From Pyxicephalus adspersus (Eukaryota > Chordata > Amphibia > Anura > Pyxicephalidae), in NCBI RefSeq assembly GCF_032062135.1, contig NC_092861.1, positions 138,088,658 through 138,152,657 of the forward strand: a stretch of DNA of 64,000 nt. The letters run 5' to 3'. This document shows, in pieces, positions 37,001 through 51,200 of the stretch. Every line of letters starts with the position of its first letter. The stretch's first letter is position 1. A program made the position numbers and the translations under genes. A model generated the notes under the pieces. The model saw nothing but the letters and a program-made list of their open reading frames with translations, did not search any database and was not told where the DNA came from.

Positions 37001-40000
37001 ATTAACTGAAATTTTCAGAAAGCAAAGAATTGAGTAAGACCAACCATCACCAGGGGCTGCTTTCTAGGTTGAGCTTTTGGTTTGTACCTACTTCTGTAGG
37101 TGGTCATATAACCTAATCTTGAAGAACAGAGAAAGCTATGTCCATCATTGAAATCAGTAAAAAAGAATTTTACAGCAAATACAAAAATCGATAACCATGG
37201 CTCCTTCCATGGAAACAGTGGAATGAGTTAGTGTAGTCCCCATAAGGGAGGAAGTATTATTTGTAGGATTACAGATTTAAGTTAAGTGAGAAAGATGAAC
37301 ATTTAGAATTTTAAAGTGTGATTGTTTTTTCCTCGTTACAATTTTTGCATCCACAAACAGTGTATAAATAGCAGGTTACTCAAAAATATACCTGCAATCC
37401 TGTGTTCTTAACCAGAAACGTTTTTTTTTTTTTTGTTACAGGTGGAAGTGTTGGAAAAATGTGTGGAGATCACACGGGGGCTTTATGAAAGTGACAGGCA
37501 AGAGATGTATTATCATCTACTGTTTCTTTACGGTGGGTACTTGTTTTCTAAAGTGGTGCTTCTTGGTTATTTAAAGCACCTGGCCTGCAGACATTATGGA
37601 TTAGACATATTTTAACAGTGTGTAGGGGACTTTAAAGGCATATTTCCATTACATCAACTCAGTTAAAATGTATCAACAAATAACAGAATAGTAAACATTC
37701 ACATACAGTGGACAAGACATTTTTGCAGATCCTGTCTTTCAAGTGAATACTCTACAAGTTCAAGAGGGAGCAAATTATATCATCTATATCCATTCAATAA
37801 TAGAAAGCATAAAATCACTCAGTAAATACTACATAAATACTTATGTAAGTGTACATTTACATTAAACTATTCACATTGGATGATTGGCCCACTATGAGCT
37901 CACAGATAGCATATATAGGGAGGGAGGACTACAGTGCAACTAGCGTGACCTTGATCAGAATTTGTCTAAAGATTTTATGGATAAAATATGTTTATTTCTA
38001 TTTTTCAATATCCCCAATGTTAATCTTGCCTAAATATCGCTTTTACCCACGTAATATATATGGATTAGATATGTATAGAAATATTTAGGGTCCTCACAAA
38101 GATATCAAAAGCCTTATTTTATGTGCATATTCCACTTAATGACTCCTTCAATTAAATTCTGATGCAAAGATGGCAGTGCTTGCATTGTAATAGGGATAGG
38201 TGAATGTAAAAAAAAAAAAAAATACAATTAGGCAGGTTATTTTTTTGCGAAAGGAGCATCACTATTTTTTTTAAAAAGGTTAAAAGGTTAAGTTCTGTTT
38301 AAAGAGCTCTAGATTTACAATCCGAAATCCAAAAAAACATTCCCTCTGTTTAAAATTTGAATTATTTAACTAAACTTAAATGTTTAATTTCTGTTTTTTG
38401 TGTTACAGAAAAGAATAATGATTTGACTAAGGCAACATCACTTTGGCACAAAATGAAGGAGGAGGGGCTCCCAGTGCGGGGTAAAACCGCGGACCTTTTC
38501 ATAAATTTGTTCAAGAAAAGTGGGGAGAATATTTTCACTCACATCCCAGAGGTAACTTTAATGGTTTATTTGTTTTGTAGATAATAGAATATCCCTTTTT
38601 AAATGAAACCTGTTATGCAAGAAAAGGCTCTCTTTCCTGAACTCTGAAATGCTAGATGGCTGGCTCTCATGCTGCCTTGAGTCACTGAACCATAGAATGC
38701 AATGAAGGCTTTAGCAAGTTAAGAAAATGCATGGTGATCTCCAGCAATGTAGTATCCATGTCAGTTTCTGTAAGGCTGTGTGTACAAGTGCAATAATTGT
38801 CGTTGGAAACAAATGATCCAAGAAAGATCGTTCGATGGTTGTTAACAAAAAGGTGCACAATGATGCTAACGCAGGGTAATCTCATGGGAAACGAACAACC
38901 ATTCTGGCGGATCTGATTGGTCGACAATCGTTCGTAATCTATTGTGTGTACAGTCATTCAGTGATCGTGGATTGTTCTGTGATACACTTTCTCCTGTACA
39001 TGTCGCTTCTTGCATCGTTTGAACGATTGTATAAAGTGTGTGTACATTATTGGTGGATTATATTTGAACGATCGTATCGTTAAACAGAATTGTGCAGAAT
39101 ACGATCGTTCAAAATAATCGAGAATAGATAAACTTTAAGTAAAAACAATCTTATCTTTGTTTTGTAATATACTAATCTACACCCACATGTACTGTAGATG
39201 ACTAAAGAGAGATACATTTCAGCCTGGGTAGCAGCCACTGAATGAGTGAATGTAGCCACCTAGGGACAAAGTATTATATTCCCAGGATGACCAGGTGAAA
39301 GTCAAGAGAAAAAAAAAACAGAAAAACTGTGGTCACTTCATTATAGGACTGGTAAGCTGCAACATATTAAATTGTTATGTTTAGGTTTGGAGAGACTTTA
39401 AATTGTATTTAAACTCATGCCTTCAATGTGTTATATTGCAGCATGCCAGTTTGTGACTGCATTATTTTTTTATTCTATTAACGGACTTCCTTTTTCCGTG
39501 GTGACAACAGTCAATCACTGCATCATATTTACGCAGGAACAACCCTGTGTCATTAGGATAGTAAGTGAGTTAGAGCCGCAAAATGCTTCTCCCTGCCCAC
39601 GCCTAACATAAGGAGAAAGTGTACTGTAGTCCAGACTGAAAACTTGGTAAAGCTGGTAACATGTTTGTTATCCCTGCCCTGTTTTTGTCCAGTTTAGCGC
39701 CAAGGAAACTGCCCTGTCAATATTTGAGTTGTGTGTGTGTATATACATTTGTTGAAGTTCTGTTACCTCTGCTGTGTAACAATGACATGACTTAATTTGC
39801 TTTTTCTTCTTTTTTTTAATTTTTTTTTATTTTTAAGTTTGAGCGAGATGCCGGTGAAGACTTGAAATTAGAAGCCATCGATATCAGTAAAAAGGTGGTG
39901 GATTTATCAGAGGAGAACAATTTTAATGGTATGTTAATGCATTTAAAAAAAAAATTAATTGCATTTTTTAACATAAACTCAGGTGGTAGCCTGAAAATGT

Positions 40001-43000
40001 ATGGCAGCAATATCGCAAGAACAACATGTATACAGTCTTGTAATCTGCCTTCATTACAGAATTTAAGTTTTTGTTGGTTAACCTCCTGGGCAGTTCATTT
40101 CTGTGCGGAATTTATATGTTTAAAAGCGGTACGTTTTTTTTTAATGAAGATCTATTTTACAGTATAATATAATAGAATGTGTATATATAAAGATTAAAAC
40201 ACAAAATCATGTCAAAATAATTAAATTTAGAGATAAATGAATTTAATATTAAACTTTGACATGATTTTGTGTTTCAAACTTTATTATACTCCTACTATAA
40301 TAATAAATATATAATAATAATATAAAAATACATTTTCATGAAAGACAATGTACCACTTTTAGACATATAAATGCAGTGTATTGCATTCAATACAGTTATT
40401 TTGTATTTAATGCAATACAAAATAAATTGAAATTCCCGCCGCGCCTTAGCGGCAGCTGTTCGCACCAACATCACCGGGAACGTCAGCACACCCGCCGGGG
40501 GACAGATCGAGAAAGAGGACGCGGCCAGAGGATAGCAGGACACTGGAGGACGACGATGGGACCAGGTTAGCATTTATTTATTTAGTTTTTTAGCTACCCC
40601 AAGTAGCCCAAAATAATCATCTAAAAAAATTCCAGATACAGGATAAAAGAAAGTAAAGTCTTACATTGGAAAAATATTTCCCCTTTCAGCATGTTTCAGT
40701 ATAGAAACCTTGTACCTCCAGAGACTGCAGAGACAGTTTTATAACTGTACCCCATTGATGGGGTTATATGGTCAGATTGGCAGATATTGATGGCTAGTAG
40801 GGCAAGCTTGCTTGTAAGGTTGATAGAATATTTCCATACTGTTTAAAGTTATATGGCAAATTTTTTAGTTTTATTTTTTTAATTTTTTTTTTTTTTGTAG
40901 ATGCATACACTTTGTTTCTGGAGGCCGAGGAAAAACTTAGACCTCTGTCCAAAACCGCTTACACAAGGCTTATTAAAGCTTTGCTGGAAGAAGGCTTGCT
41001 AGAAAATGCTTTGAGAGTAGAAGAAGCGTAAGTATTGAATGTATTTTACTTTCTGTTTTATGAGTTTTTGATTTCTAATTGCGGAAAGGTAAACATAGAG
41101 GGAGCAATTCCTTCGAATATATATTTATAAATATATATATATATATATCAGTCTTACAGCACAGTTTTTCAGTTTAAATCCACTCCATTCATTTCACGTG
41201 CACGTTCAAAACAAAAAGTTTGAAAATCTTTTTATTAGAAAGCAATCACTGAGATGGCGATGTCCATCCCTTGCCAGAATGCTACACAGGACCATTGCTC
41301 TGTGTGGAGTCAGTTCTCTCTTTGCAGAGCACACTCCCTACTAAGTCAGGCCTAAAGCTCTGCAATCAGCAGGACTTGTGCTTGGAGAACTAGCAGGGAG
41401 CTTGTGTTTTACCTTTGCAGATAGGTCATTGCTTTCTGAAATTGTTTAACATGATTTGCACTGAAATTTCAGTTAAGCTTTAGTCAGTTGTATATCGTAT
41501 TGTATCAAAGCATTGATCTATGGCATTGTTTTCTTCTAAAAGTTATTTTAAGGGTTCCATGGAGAATACAGTGTTAGTCAGGGCTATGCGTATGTTAAAG
41601 TTTATTATATGTATATATATTACATACTACATACACTTAGCTCTGACTAAGGCTATGTACACACATACACAGATTTTTGTTGTTGGAAACGAAGACTGTA
41701 ATATCAATGAACGAGCAATGTACATACAGTGCCAAGTGGCACACTGCTGCGCTTTCCTCCCTTCACTTCCATTGTGGTTGTTCGTCTTCTGTCATTCGCG
41801 GATCTGCCAGGATATATCCATGAACGACGTCGGACGGCTGCTGTACAGAGGTCAGATTCTTGTCCGAGACGAGCCCAGAGGCGAGAAAGGGACAAGAATC
41901 ATCTGACGTGTGTACGTAGCCCAACACCATTTGATTGAGATCAAATATTTACAAAAGGAAACCGCTCAAACTCAGGCTTTTATTGACACCCATATGTAAC
42001 TGAAACGTTTGTTTATATAAAGCTATAAATATGTTCACCACAGACCCTTTTAGGCAAGCACACCACCCGACACTGTTCAGCAACCATCCAACTGTTTTTG
42101 GGTGGGTGACTAAAAAGTTGGGTCACTTTACGGGGGCACCACGAATACTGTGTGTGGGTATGTAAGTATGTGTATATATACAGTTTTGTCCATAAATATT
42201 TGGACAGACAACTTTTTTCTAATTTTGGTTCTGTACATTACCACAATTAATTTTAAACACCAAAATAAACTGTAATAGCTGTTCAATCCTATACGGGATA
42301 TAGAATGAGAAGTCGGTAGCAGATTTGCTAGGCAACTAATGAGTTTTGTGTAGTCTATATAGAGCTAGTCTGGGAGACATGAAATTAGAGATGTCGCAGT
42401 ATTGGAATGAAAGATTAGGCCTGTAACAGTGCCTAACATCTATTTAATCACACTGAAGATTGAAAGATTGGGGGAAAGTAAATCCCGAGCTTCATGTAAT
42501 TTACAGCCCTCCCGCGTGAATTGTTGATTTAGGGCCTCCGACAGATGGGACAAAGTAAGAAGGAGAACTGAGCAATGAGTGCTTAGGCAGGGATTAAGGG
42601 GATTGTTAAGAAAATCCCGAGTCCAATGACTATTTCTGACCCCCCTGAAGCTGAAAGTGACTAAGAGAGGATGGTCATATTGTGTCGGCAAAGGATTTCA
42701 CTGGATTGATGGGAATAATTTAGCAATGACCCTGCTTACTTCCCAATCTGCTCAGTGCATAAGTTTCAGTAGGTAGAATAGACTGCTCAATTGGTTAGCC
42801 TCAAGACGATCAGTGTGCTTTATCTTGATTGTTGATACACTAAATGACAGTGCCCTTTTTATCCCCTCTACTCTCACTGCTTTCCCTGCTGCAGATTTTT
42901 TTTTCTGCTTTTGTTAATCTAGGAAGGAACTTTGCAAAGTTATGCTTGGATTTCATTAGTGGTCATTGCATTTAGCAGATGCTGGAAAACAGATGCAGGG

Positions 43001-45241
43001 GCCAGCTCGGCTTCTTAATTTAAAAGCTTGTCTTGGCTTTCTGATATTAAATGCTCTGTCATTAGAGCAAAGAGACTGCTGGTAATTTTGAGATGCATGC
43101 ATATGGCAGCAGGTGAGATGCCATGCGATTTATGTGGTGGTAGTGTCAACTTTGTGTTTGTAGCTTTTCAAAGCACAGAGCTATTTCTACTGTGTAAAGT
43201 TTGCATGTATTGATAGTAACATTTATGCAAATAGGGAAACACTATTCATCTCATGTTTTTTTAGAAGTCATTTACCAAACACATTGGAAAAAGTCTTGCA
43301 GACTAAGGCTACGTACACACGTGCAATGGTTCTCTTACGATAATCGGCTTAGGGCTGATATCGGACTAGAATCTTGCGCGTAAAGTGCTCGTCGTCCATC
43401 ATCTGAATGACCGTCCTGGGGGATCCACGGACGATGGACAACGAATGATCAAAGGGGAGAGAGCACAGCGGAGTGCTGCTCCATCAATCTCCCCCTCCCC
43501 TCTCCATAGAGCAGAACAGTGCTGTATGTACAGGACTTGTTCATGCATTGTGCAGTCATTTGTCTTGAAAGAAGGAAAGGAAGAACATGACAGCACCCTG
43601 TGATGGAATAGGGACAGGTGAATATAGTGGGGTTTAGTTCTGCTTTAAAGCCGTCACCTCCTTTCCCAGTACGGTTCTGCACTAAACCTAACCCTTCAAA
43701 AAGTGTAATTTAGATGAATACTTAACAGGTGCACATATGCAGGGCAATACAACGAACAATACAAAAATTCCCCATTATTCAATCTAGCTACTTAGCAAAA
43801 AAAAAAAAAAAGAAGCCTAATTAAACGGTTTCAGCATATATATAAAAGGAAGAGCACATATTACAGAAATATATTTGTTCTTTTTATCTTCAGATGATCT
43901 GTGTGATTATATGGTTCTCCTTGACTGTAATGCGAAAATTAATCGTCCAAAAACAGTGCGTTAATTCCTGCAGTCAATTTCAGTAGCAGTAACCAACCCA
44001 TCATAAAAAAAGGAGAAAAAAATATATATCCCTGCTCAGTGTTCTGTTTTATAATTACAGTGAAGGATGATGTAAATGAGCATCAAGAGGGTATCTTTCA
44101 TGATATACGTTGAAAAGACATAACAGATGCAGTTATTTTAGTCATCTAATATGTCAGCGTTCCAGAATCAGAGCAGATTGTTTAAAAAGGAAAATCTCGT
44201 TACTTTGTTTCCTTTTTTGTCGCTCATTTTCAACTTTGTCATCTGTCAGATCATAAAGAGGGGGGAAAAAAAAGAAACGCGAGAAGGGGGGGAGAAAAAT
44301 AATTATTCTATAACCATTGACAGTTAAGTACAAAAGCTGTCTCCAGGTCGATATTTTCCAGCAATATTTTTAACATATGAACAGTAGTTTTTGTAATTTC
44401 ACCTTCGAGCTCAACCGATCATTATCCTATCAGAAGCATGTCAGTAATGCCTTTTTGACTGTCTGCCTCTTTTAGCGCCAAGAGCCACTTCAGTGACTAC
44501 AGCATGAAAAATGTTTCCAGCAATCTCCTTCTGGCAGAGCAAGTTAGGCGGGACTGTTTGAAAGGTATGTCATAATGCTTGACCTTTACGTCACATTAAT
44601 GCCTCTGTAGATTTTTCTTGTTACGCCCTTCGAATACTCAGATAAAGGAGTCCATTTAGCAAATTACCTGCTTATCAAGAGCCTTTTGTGGTCTCGGAGA
44701 GACGTAAATTACTGTACATGCATTTATAATACATCTTGAATATGAATGTACTTGTCATTTGACCACTTAGTCCGGTTTCCATCCCATTTAACACAAGATT
44801 TTTTTTTTTTTTCCTTAAGATGAATCCTTTATTTCCCCCCTTCTTTTCAGACATTCAGACATGCAAAATTTGTGGAGGGTAAAAAAAAATGCGTACATGC
44901 TTTCATCCACGTTAAAATTCACAGCACAAGTCAGTTTGATTTATGCAGATTAACATATTATAATGCTTATTAACACACACACTCTGCAATATTTATTTTA
45001 TTATATTATTTTCTGTTGTTTCCAATGCAAAATTTTAAACAAGTTTTCTGTAAAACACCAATTTTTTTAATTTATTTATTTTCTACATTTTTTTTTTCAC
45101 GTCTGAAATTTCAAAATTTCATCCTGAACAGTAGCAACACATATTATTTCCTTGATAAATGGTTTGGAGAACAGTTTATAATAACATACTTATTACATTT
45201 ATATATTCTAGTTATAGCTATAGTATAGCTGCTCATTTGCG

Positions 45242-45274
<33 letters not shown>

Positions 45275-48200
45275 ATATACACACACATTTTTTAGCTTTT
45301 TAAAATTTAAATCTCTTGGTTTTGGTGCAATTTATTCCTAGTTGTTACCTATCTTGTAAAGCTTATCCTTCTCTATAAAACATATTTTTTTCCTCCAATA
45401 TAATGTGCTGAACACTATAAATACATTTTATTAAACGTATTTTTTCTACCACAAGATTTATACATTTTTTATCAAAAATTTTATTTATTGTTTTTATATA
45501 TTGCACACACATCTCCATTATTACAGTCTTGAATGAGGCTTGATTCATGATTCAGTCTCTCAGAATTTCCTGTTCCTGGCTACGACAGCACTTGCATCAA
45601 TGTAAATCTGTTATCACATAGCACGTTCTCCTGTGTAAATATTACGGGACGATATATCATTTTCCGATCATTTGTGAAAGTGATAGTGCTCCATTGTAAC
45701 ACAGATCCTATATTTGTGGTCTCGCATCATTCTGTGAACTGGTCATTAATACAATTTGTCTGGCAACCAGATTGCCGTTTTGTGCTTTGCGAATTCAAAG
45801 TGTTCAGTTAGCATCTGGCAGGAGTACATTATTGTATGGTGAAAACTGTTTTCCATTGACATGCTGGGCAGTCCTACTTTTATGTCATTTTCTTAAATGC
45901 TTTTCTGCGCTCTTTTTAAAGGAGCTGTGGGGACAAGGAAAAAATATTGTTAGAGATTGCTTAGAGGTTAACATTATTGTCAGAGATTTGTGTTTAGTTA
46001 TTGGAGCATATTTTGGTTTACACATCTCTAAAAGAGCAAAAAACCATAACATGTATTGTGTGTTCTGCCTGACACAGCCCCTTTAGAGGAAAGCTATCCA
46101 TTCCATATTGCTTTCTCAGCATCTTGCTGACAGTCTGCCAGTTCCATCATTAAACTCTAATCTCAAGCACTCACAACAGTTTTCTGCATGTCGTTAATAT
46201 GAGAAACAACAGAGCAGATCCTAATCACATCTCAGCCTGTCTCTTCTGTTTTGTAAAGCCTTGGATCAGTGATTACTTTAGCAATTTTGTCCTGTCCTTC
46301 CTTTTCCTCTTCAATAGATGCACTAGTCACCCTAGAGAAGATGTTTAAGAATGGCAGGCTGCCCAGCCGTCTCACAGTGAATAGACTCAGCGATGCTTTT
46401 GCCGTGAGAGGAGATTTGGAAAGCTTGGAAGCACTGGAAAAGATAACCATCGACAGCAACTTATCCCTTCCCAAAATGAACAAGCAACTCTTTGTCTCCA
46501 AACTGTTTGCTCACTTCCTAAAGTAAGTGAAGATGTGATCCACCTATGTAACAGTGGGCCTCTTTTATTAACATTGGCAAGTTTATTATTTTCTAAAATG
46601 GTGCTCCTGTGCATAGTGATAAATGCAGTGTAAATACACTTTCAGTTTTCCGTCTCTGTCCTTTTTCTTTCCCATCTTCTCTGTGCACTTGTGCTTGCTG
46701 GAAAAAAATCATTGATGATTGATTAGGCCTGACTTATTAAAGTTCTCCAAGACTAGAAAAGATGAACCCGGATGATCAAGCAAACCTGGATTACATCTTG
46801 TTCAGGATTGAAAACATTTGCTAACAAATAGCAAATGGCTTTTAAAAAATCCAGCCTTGGAGAGCTTTAGTAAAGCATACCCATTGTTCCAACTTCTAAA
46901 AAGGGGTTAAGCAAAGTTGTTGAAGATTTGCAACAAGTAGTCAAGTCTCCCACAAAATTAAAATTGCATTATATAGTTTTACACCGGCACAAAAGTCAAA
47001 AGCAATCTTCCACCTGTACTCCAGATCAGGAAAGCAGCTTAGAGTGACAACACTGCTCCCCCATAGATTCAGAACAGTAAGCTAGGCATGTCACTTTAGA
47101 ACGGGAGTGATACTGGCAGGATTACCGGGGAAAGATTGTTAAAATGTCACCGTATCTTAGTCCTGGCAATTTGTTTTTTTTTTGTTTTTAGGTATAGATA
47201 TTTTTCAAGCTTTGGCTAGTGGGGGTGGGATTGGAGAATTGTTTTTCAACCAGAATTCCGTGGAATCCCAGGGCTCCTCTTTGAGATTCCTTAAGCCATT
47301 AGCAATTTGTGATCCAAGGTAGCAGTAAAAACCTGACAAAGGTTCTTTAAGCAAAAATGTTCTTTATATTAAATTAGTTAAGCACACACTGCAGCATTGG
47401 TACTAGTCATAAAATAATGCTACTTTAAACATTCACAGTTCTTATGGGAATCATGCACTTTCAACTGACATGCCCATGACCGGCACATTGATAACAATTC
47501 CAACTCTAGGGATCCACATAGTCCAGCCTAATAAAAAATGGTGATGGTGGAAACTTCATTACTTTGCATTATAATGATATACAACACACACTGGAATCAG
47601 GTGTTTTACCAACTTTTGTACTAGTTGTGCCAGGTTTGTGAATCAAACCAATGCAGTACTCAGAGACAATTATAGCCATGGTAAGCTGTTTTCCCATCTG
47701 GAGCCCTGGATAACAAAGTATTGCAAAAGATTAAATTTGTCCTGTTTTTTTTTCTAAAAACACAGAAATCTATCAAATGGAGACAAACTATATCATCAAA
47801 AAAAAACAAAAAAAGTTTTGATTAAAGTAGGTCAAACTAATCAAATGTACTGCTATGTAATAGGTAGTTTTATGTGTTTTCCATATTCAGAAGATAGTTT
47901 TAAATTATGAATTGCTGTCATTGGAGTGCTAGTTAAAGGCCAGAGTGAGTTAAATCATAAGCTGCACATTCGAGGCTCTTATCCAAGCATTTCATGCACG
48001 CCTTCATCAGAACTACAAATGGTGCGCCGGAGCGGAGACATGGCCAAATGAAGTTGTCAGGCCGGGTTATGCAGACAGCACATTTCCCGCGTGTGTGTGT
48101 ACATGTACACATCATAAACACATTAAAATATTAGCATTGCCCCTTGAAGAATAAAACCTAAAGCACCACAACGTAGTGGACAAATTATATTTAATATCAG

Positions 48201-51200
48201 TTTTTGAATCGAACAGGACAGTTCTAGAGGGGAAAAAGGAGACCCAGGTAAATATTTAATTTTATATTTCCTGAAATACAGTAAGTTTTTCACATCAATT
48301 ATTGAATATTAAGCCTTAATGTTCATGCTAGTGCCTTTTAGGTGGCTCTGGTCTCTTTCTGACTTGGATGAAAGTCACTCTCAGCTTAGAAAAAAAGCAT
48401 TAATGTCTAGCCTTGTTCAAGTACCAAGTATTACCAAAGAGTTGAAGCTGAGTGAATATTAACCTCTTAAAACACATGGCCTTCTTTTTAGAATGTAGTT
48501 TTGTTCCCATATTAAGGGCAACTCATTAAAACAAAGACAGCCGATCATTAAAAGATGTGCTTATTTCTAACCAACCCTTTCATTCTTCTTCACTCATCGG
48601 CCATTACGCTAATCTTAACCCATGCACCCACCCATCTGTTAATCCTAACCCATGCACCCACCCTTCTGCTAATCCTAACCCATGCACCCACCCACCCTTC
48701 TGCTAATCTAAACCCATGCACATGCCCACTCTTACGCTAATCTAAACCCGTGCACCCACCCGCCCAACTTTACCCAAATCTAAACCCATGCATCCACCCA
48801 CCACTGGAGAATTTTCTGGTGAAATGTTAGCAAAATCCAATTTCTCTCTCCAGAATTCTACTAAACAGTGATTTGCAAGAGGCTGATACCAGGTCATATT
48901 CAGGGAGCTTGTGTTACTTGCATTAAAATATATAATTTTATATTTAATAATTGAATCAAAGAGATGTACATATCAGCCTGGTGAAATCACTTTGGGCTCC
49001 TGACACTGCAATGCTAATTAATAATCTTTGAGTAAAAATTTTATTTTTATGCTTATGTTGACATCATCGTACTACGTTGTAGTAGTAGTTCCTTGTTTCA
49101 TATATAATGTCTCTTTCAGTAAAAATTACGAAGAAGCCACCTCATTGATTGAATCGATGTATACAGAAGACCCACATAATTCCATCTGGCCCCTGTTAGT
49201 AAAGCTAATGAAGAACGATATGACTGAAGCACTGGAAAAATGTAGGTTTTTGCTAGTGTTTTATTATTATTCATTTTATTATTTTGTTAGAAAACCAGGG
49301 AAGACAAATTGAACTCTTTGGGAGCTTACAGGTTTTACACATGCATGTTCAAATCCACTAATTGAATGAGCAGCATAGAATCAAAGAGATAATCTGCACC
49401 AAAGAGACCTTTAAACTGTTGATGGAGTCTGATGGATACAGAATAAAGTTTGACATGACTTTTTGAAATAATTACCAATTAAACACCTACCCTGTTTCTC
49501 TGAAAATAAGACATTGTCTAATATTAATTTGTGCTCCAAAAAATGCACTGGGGCTTATTTTCAGGGGGTGTCTTGTTTTTTCATGAACAACAATCGACAT
49601 TTATTCAAATGAAAAAATTGTCAAGACATGTGAGTGATCAGAGAGCTGTATATACGATTTATATTATATAAATTATTCATTTACATGATTAGCATTGTTT
49701 GTACTGTAATAGGATAATATCACAGTGTAAAGGGGACTGCTCAACTTGAAGGTGTAGTAGTTAAAGGTGTCAGGCTGATCCTGACCTCACTTAAAGCAGG
49801 ACCCAGGGCTTTCATATTTTTAAAGTGGGGTAGGATTAGAACCTGAGGGTAGGGCATATTTTCGGGGTAGGGCTTATATTTCGAGCATCCTCAAAAAATA
49901 CAGAAAAATCATGCTAGGGCTTATTTTCAGACAAAAACAGTAGTTCTGCACTGCATGAGTATATTTTACACCTGCCTAGATTTTCGTTTTAAAAATAAAA
50001 GCCCCCATCAAAGCCATATTTGACCTAGCTGTAATTTCTATATTACTAGCCAGTCTTATGTTTTATTTGTTTTATGACAAAAGTTATTCACCCTCTACCC
50101 TGCTGATCCAAATTCCCTAATACCTTCAATTGCAGTGAGCATTGTGGCAGAGAAGTTGTCCAATCAGTTCTCCATATACCGCCTAGTCACAGATCTGTTT
50201 CTTCTATACGTTCAGTCAGCAAAAGTGGAAGAAGCCAAACAATTATTACAGGTAAGCTTTTAATTTAGTTCTTCTTGATATTAATTTCAATGCTACTGAC
50301 CTCTTGTTTCTCACATCTCAGTTGCATCTTTGTGTTCTCAACCGTAGAAAACCTATACTTAAGGTTTTACAACAGATTTTGCTAGGTGGAGGTTTCTGTC
50401 AAACGGCTTCATAGTGAACAAATTGTTTGGAATATAGTGTAAGAGTCTCTCATGGTGTGTGTCATTTTTCTCTATTTGATATTGACTTGTTGGAGAAATG
50501 TACCCTTAATTCCTTTTCAGGTGGGAAGTGGGGAAAAATCCCTCCCATGTGGGGCACAAACCATTATAATTGGATCTAATTTTCCTATCCCCATTCTCCG
50601 CAAAGCCATCAGAAATTGTTGGGCCCCATACTAGGCAAAAATCTTGAGCTCCCTCCCCTGTGTCTTAAAGTTCCAGCATTGCAAAATTCTTTCGATCAGG
50701 GTAACAAGACTAAAGGTGCGTACACACTTCCAATTTTTATCGTTCCAATTGAACGACGAACGATCGATTGGGCAAAAAATCGTTCGTAAAAAAGTAACCA
50801 ACGACGCCGACGAACGAGGAAAGTCGCTGGAAACGAACGACCGGACCGACGGATCAGATTGGGCGACGATCGTTGAACATCGTTCGTGTGTACGGTCGTT
50901 CGTTGATCGTCCATGGGCTGAGCATGCGTAATGAACGAACGTCCGTTCACTTTCCTGTCGTGCACATAGTTCCTCTATCGCTCAAACGATCGTATCTATT
51001 GTGTGTACAATATCTACGAACGATCGTGTCGTTAACTCTATGTGCAGGATCGGTGCTATACGATCGTTCATATATATCGTGCATGAACGTTCGTCGTTCG
51101 TTTTCCAACGATAATAATTGGAAGTGTGTATGTAGCTTAATACATTGACTTATTTAAATATTGTAAACAAGCACAATCAAGTCCATCACTGACCTCTTGC

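Larger units (their letters stand above)
41028..44475 (+). other. LRPPRC: LRPPRC intron between exons 14 and 15
   Basis: 3.4 kb. It contains an AT run (41127-41149), two CGTACACAC MITEs (41650-41922 and 43305-43535), a Tc1-like fragment (42177-42265), and two blocks without recognisable repeats (42345-43110 and 43880-44470). Confidence 0.8.
46523..49119 (+). other. LRPPRC: LRPPRC intron between exons 16 and 17
   Basis: 2.6 kb. It contains a palindromic MITE (46727-46881), a weak copy of the repeat also seen at 59665 (47240-47345), and a telomere-like minisatellite (48611-48802). Confidence 0.8.

Noticed and set aside
50521..50634. Strong acceptor ccttttcag followed by an open phase-0 frame ([14 protein letters not shown]...)
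   Set aside because: No in-phase donor before the stop and the sequence looks repeat-derived.
50644..51148. Open frames on both strands at 50.6-51.1 kb
   Set aside because: They lie inside the cgatcgttcg-rich MITE; its palindromic motifs lack stop codons.
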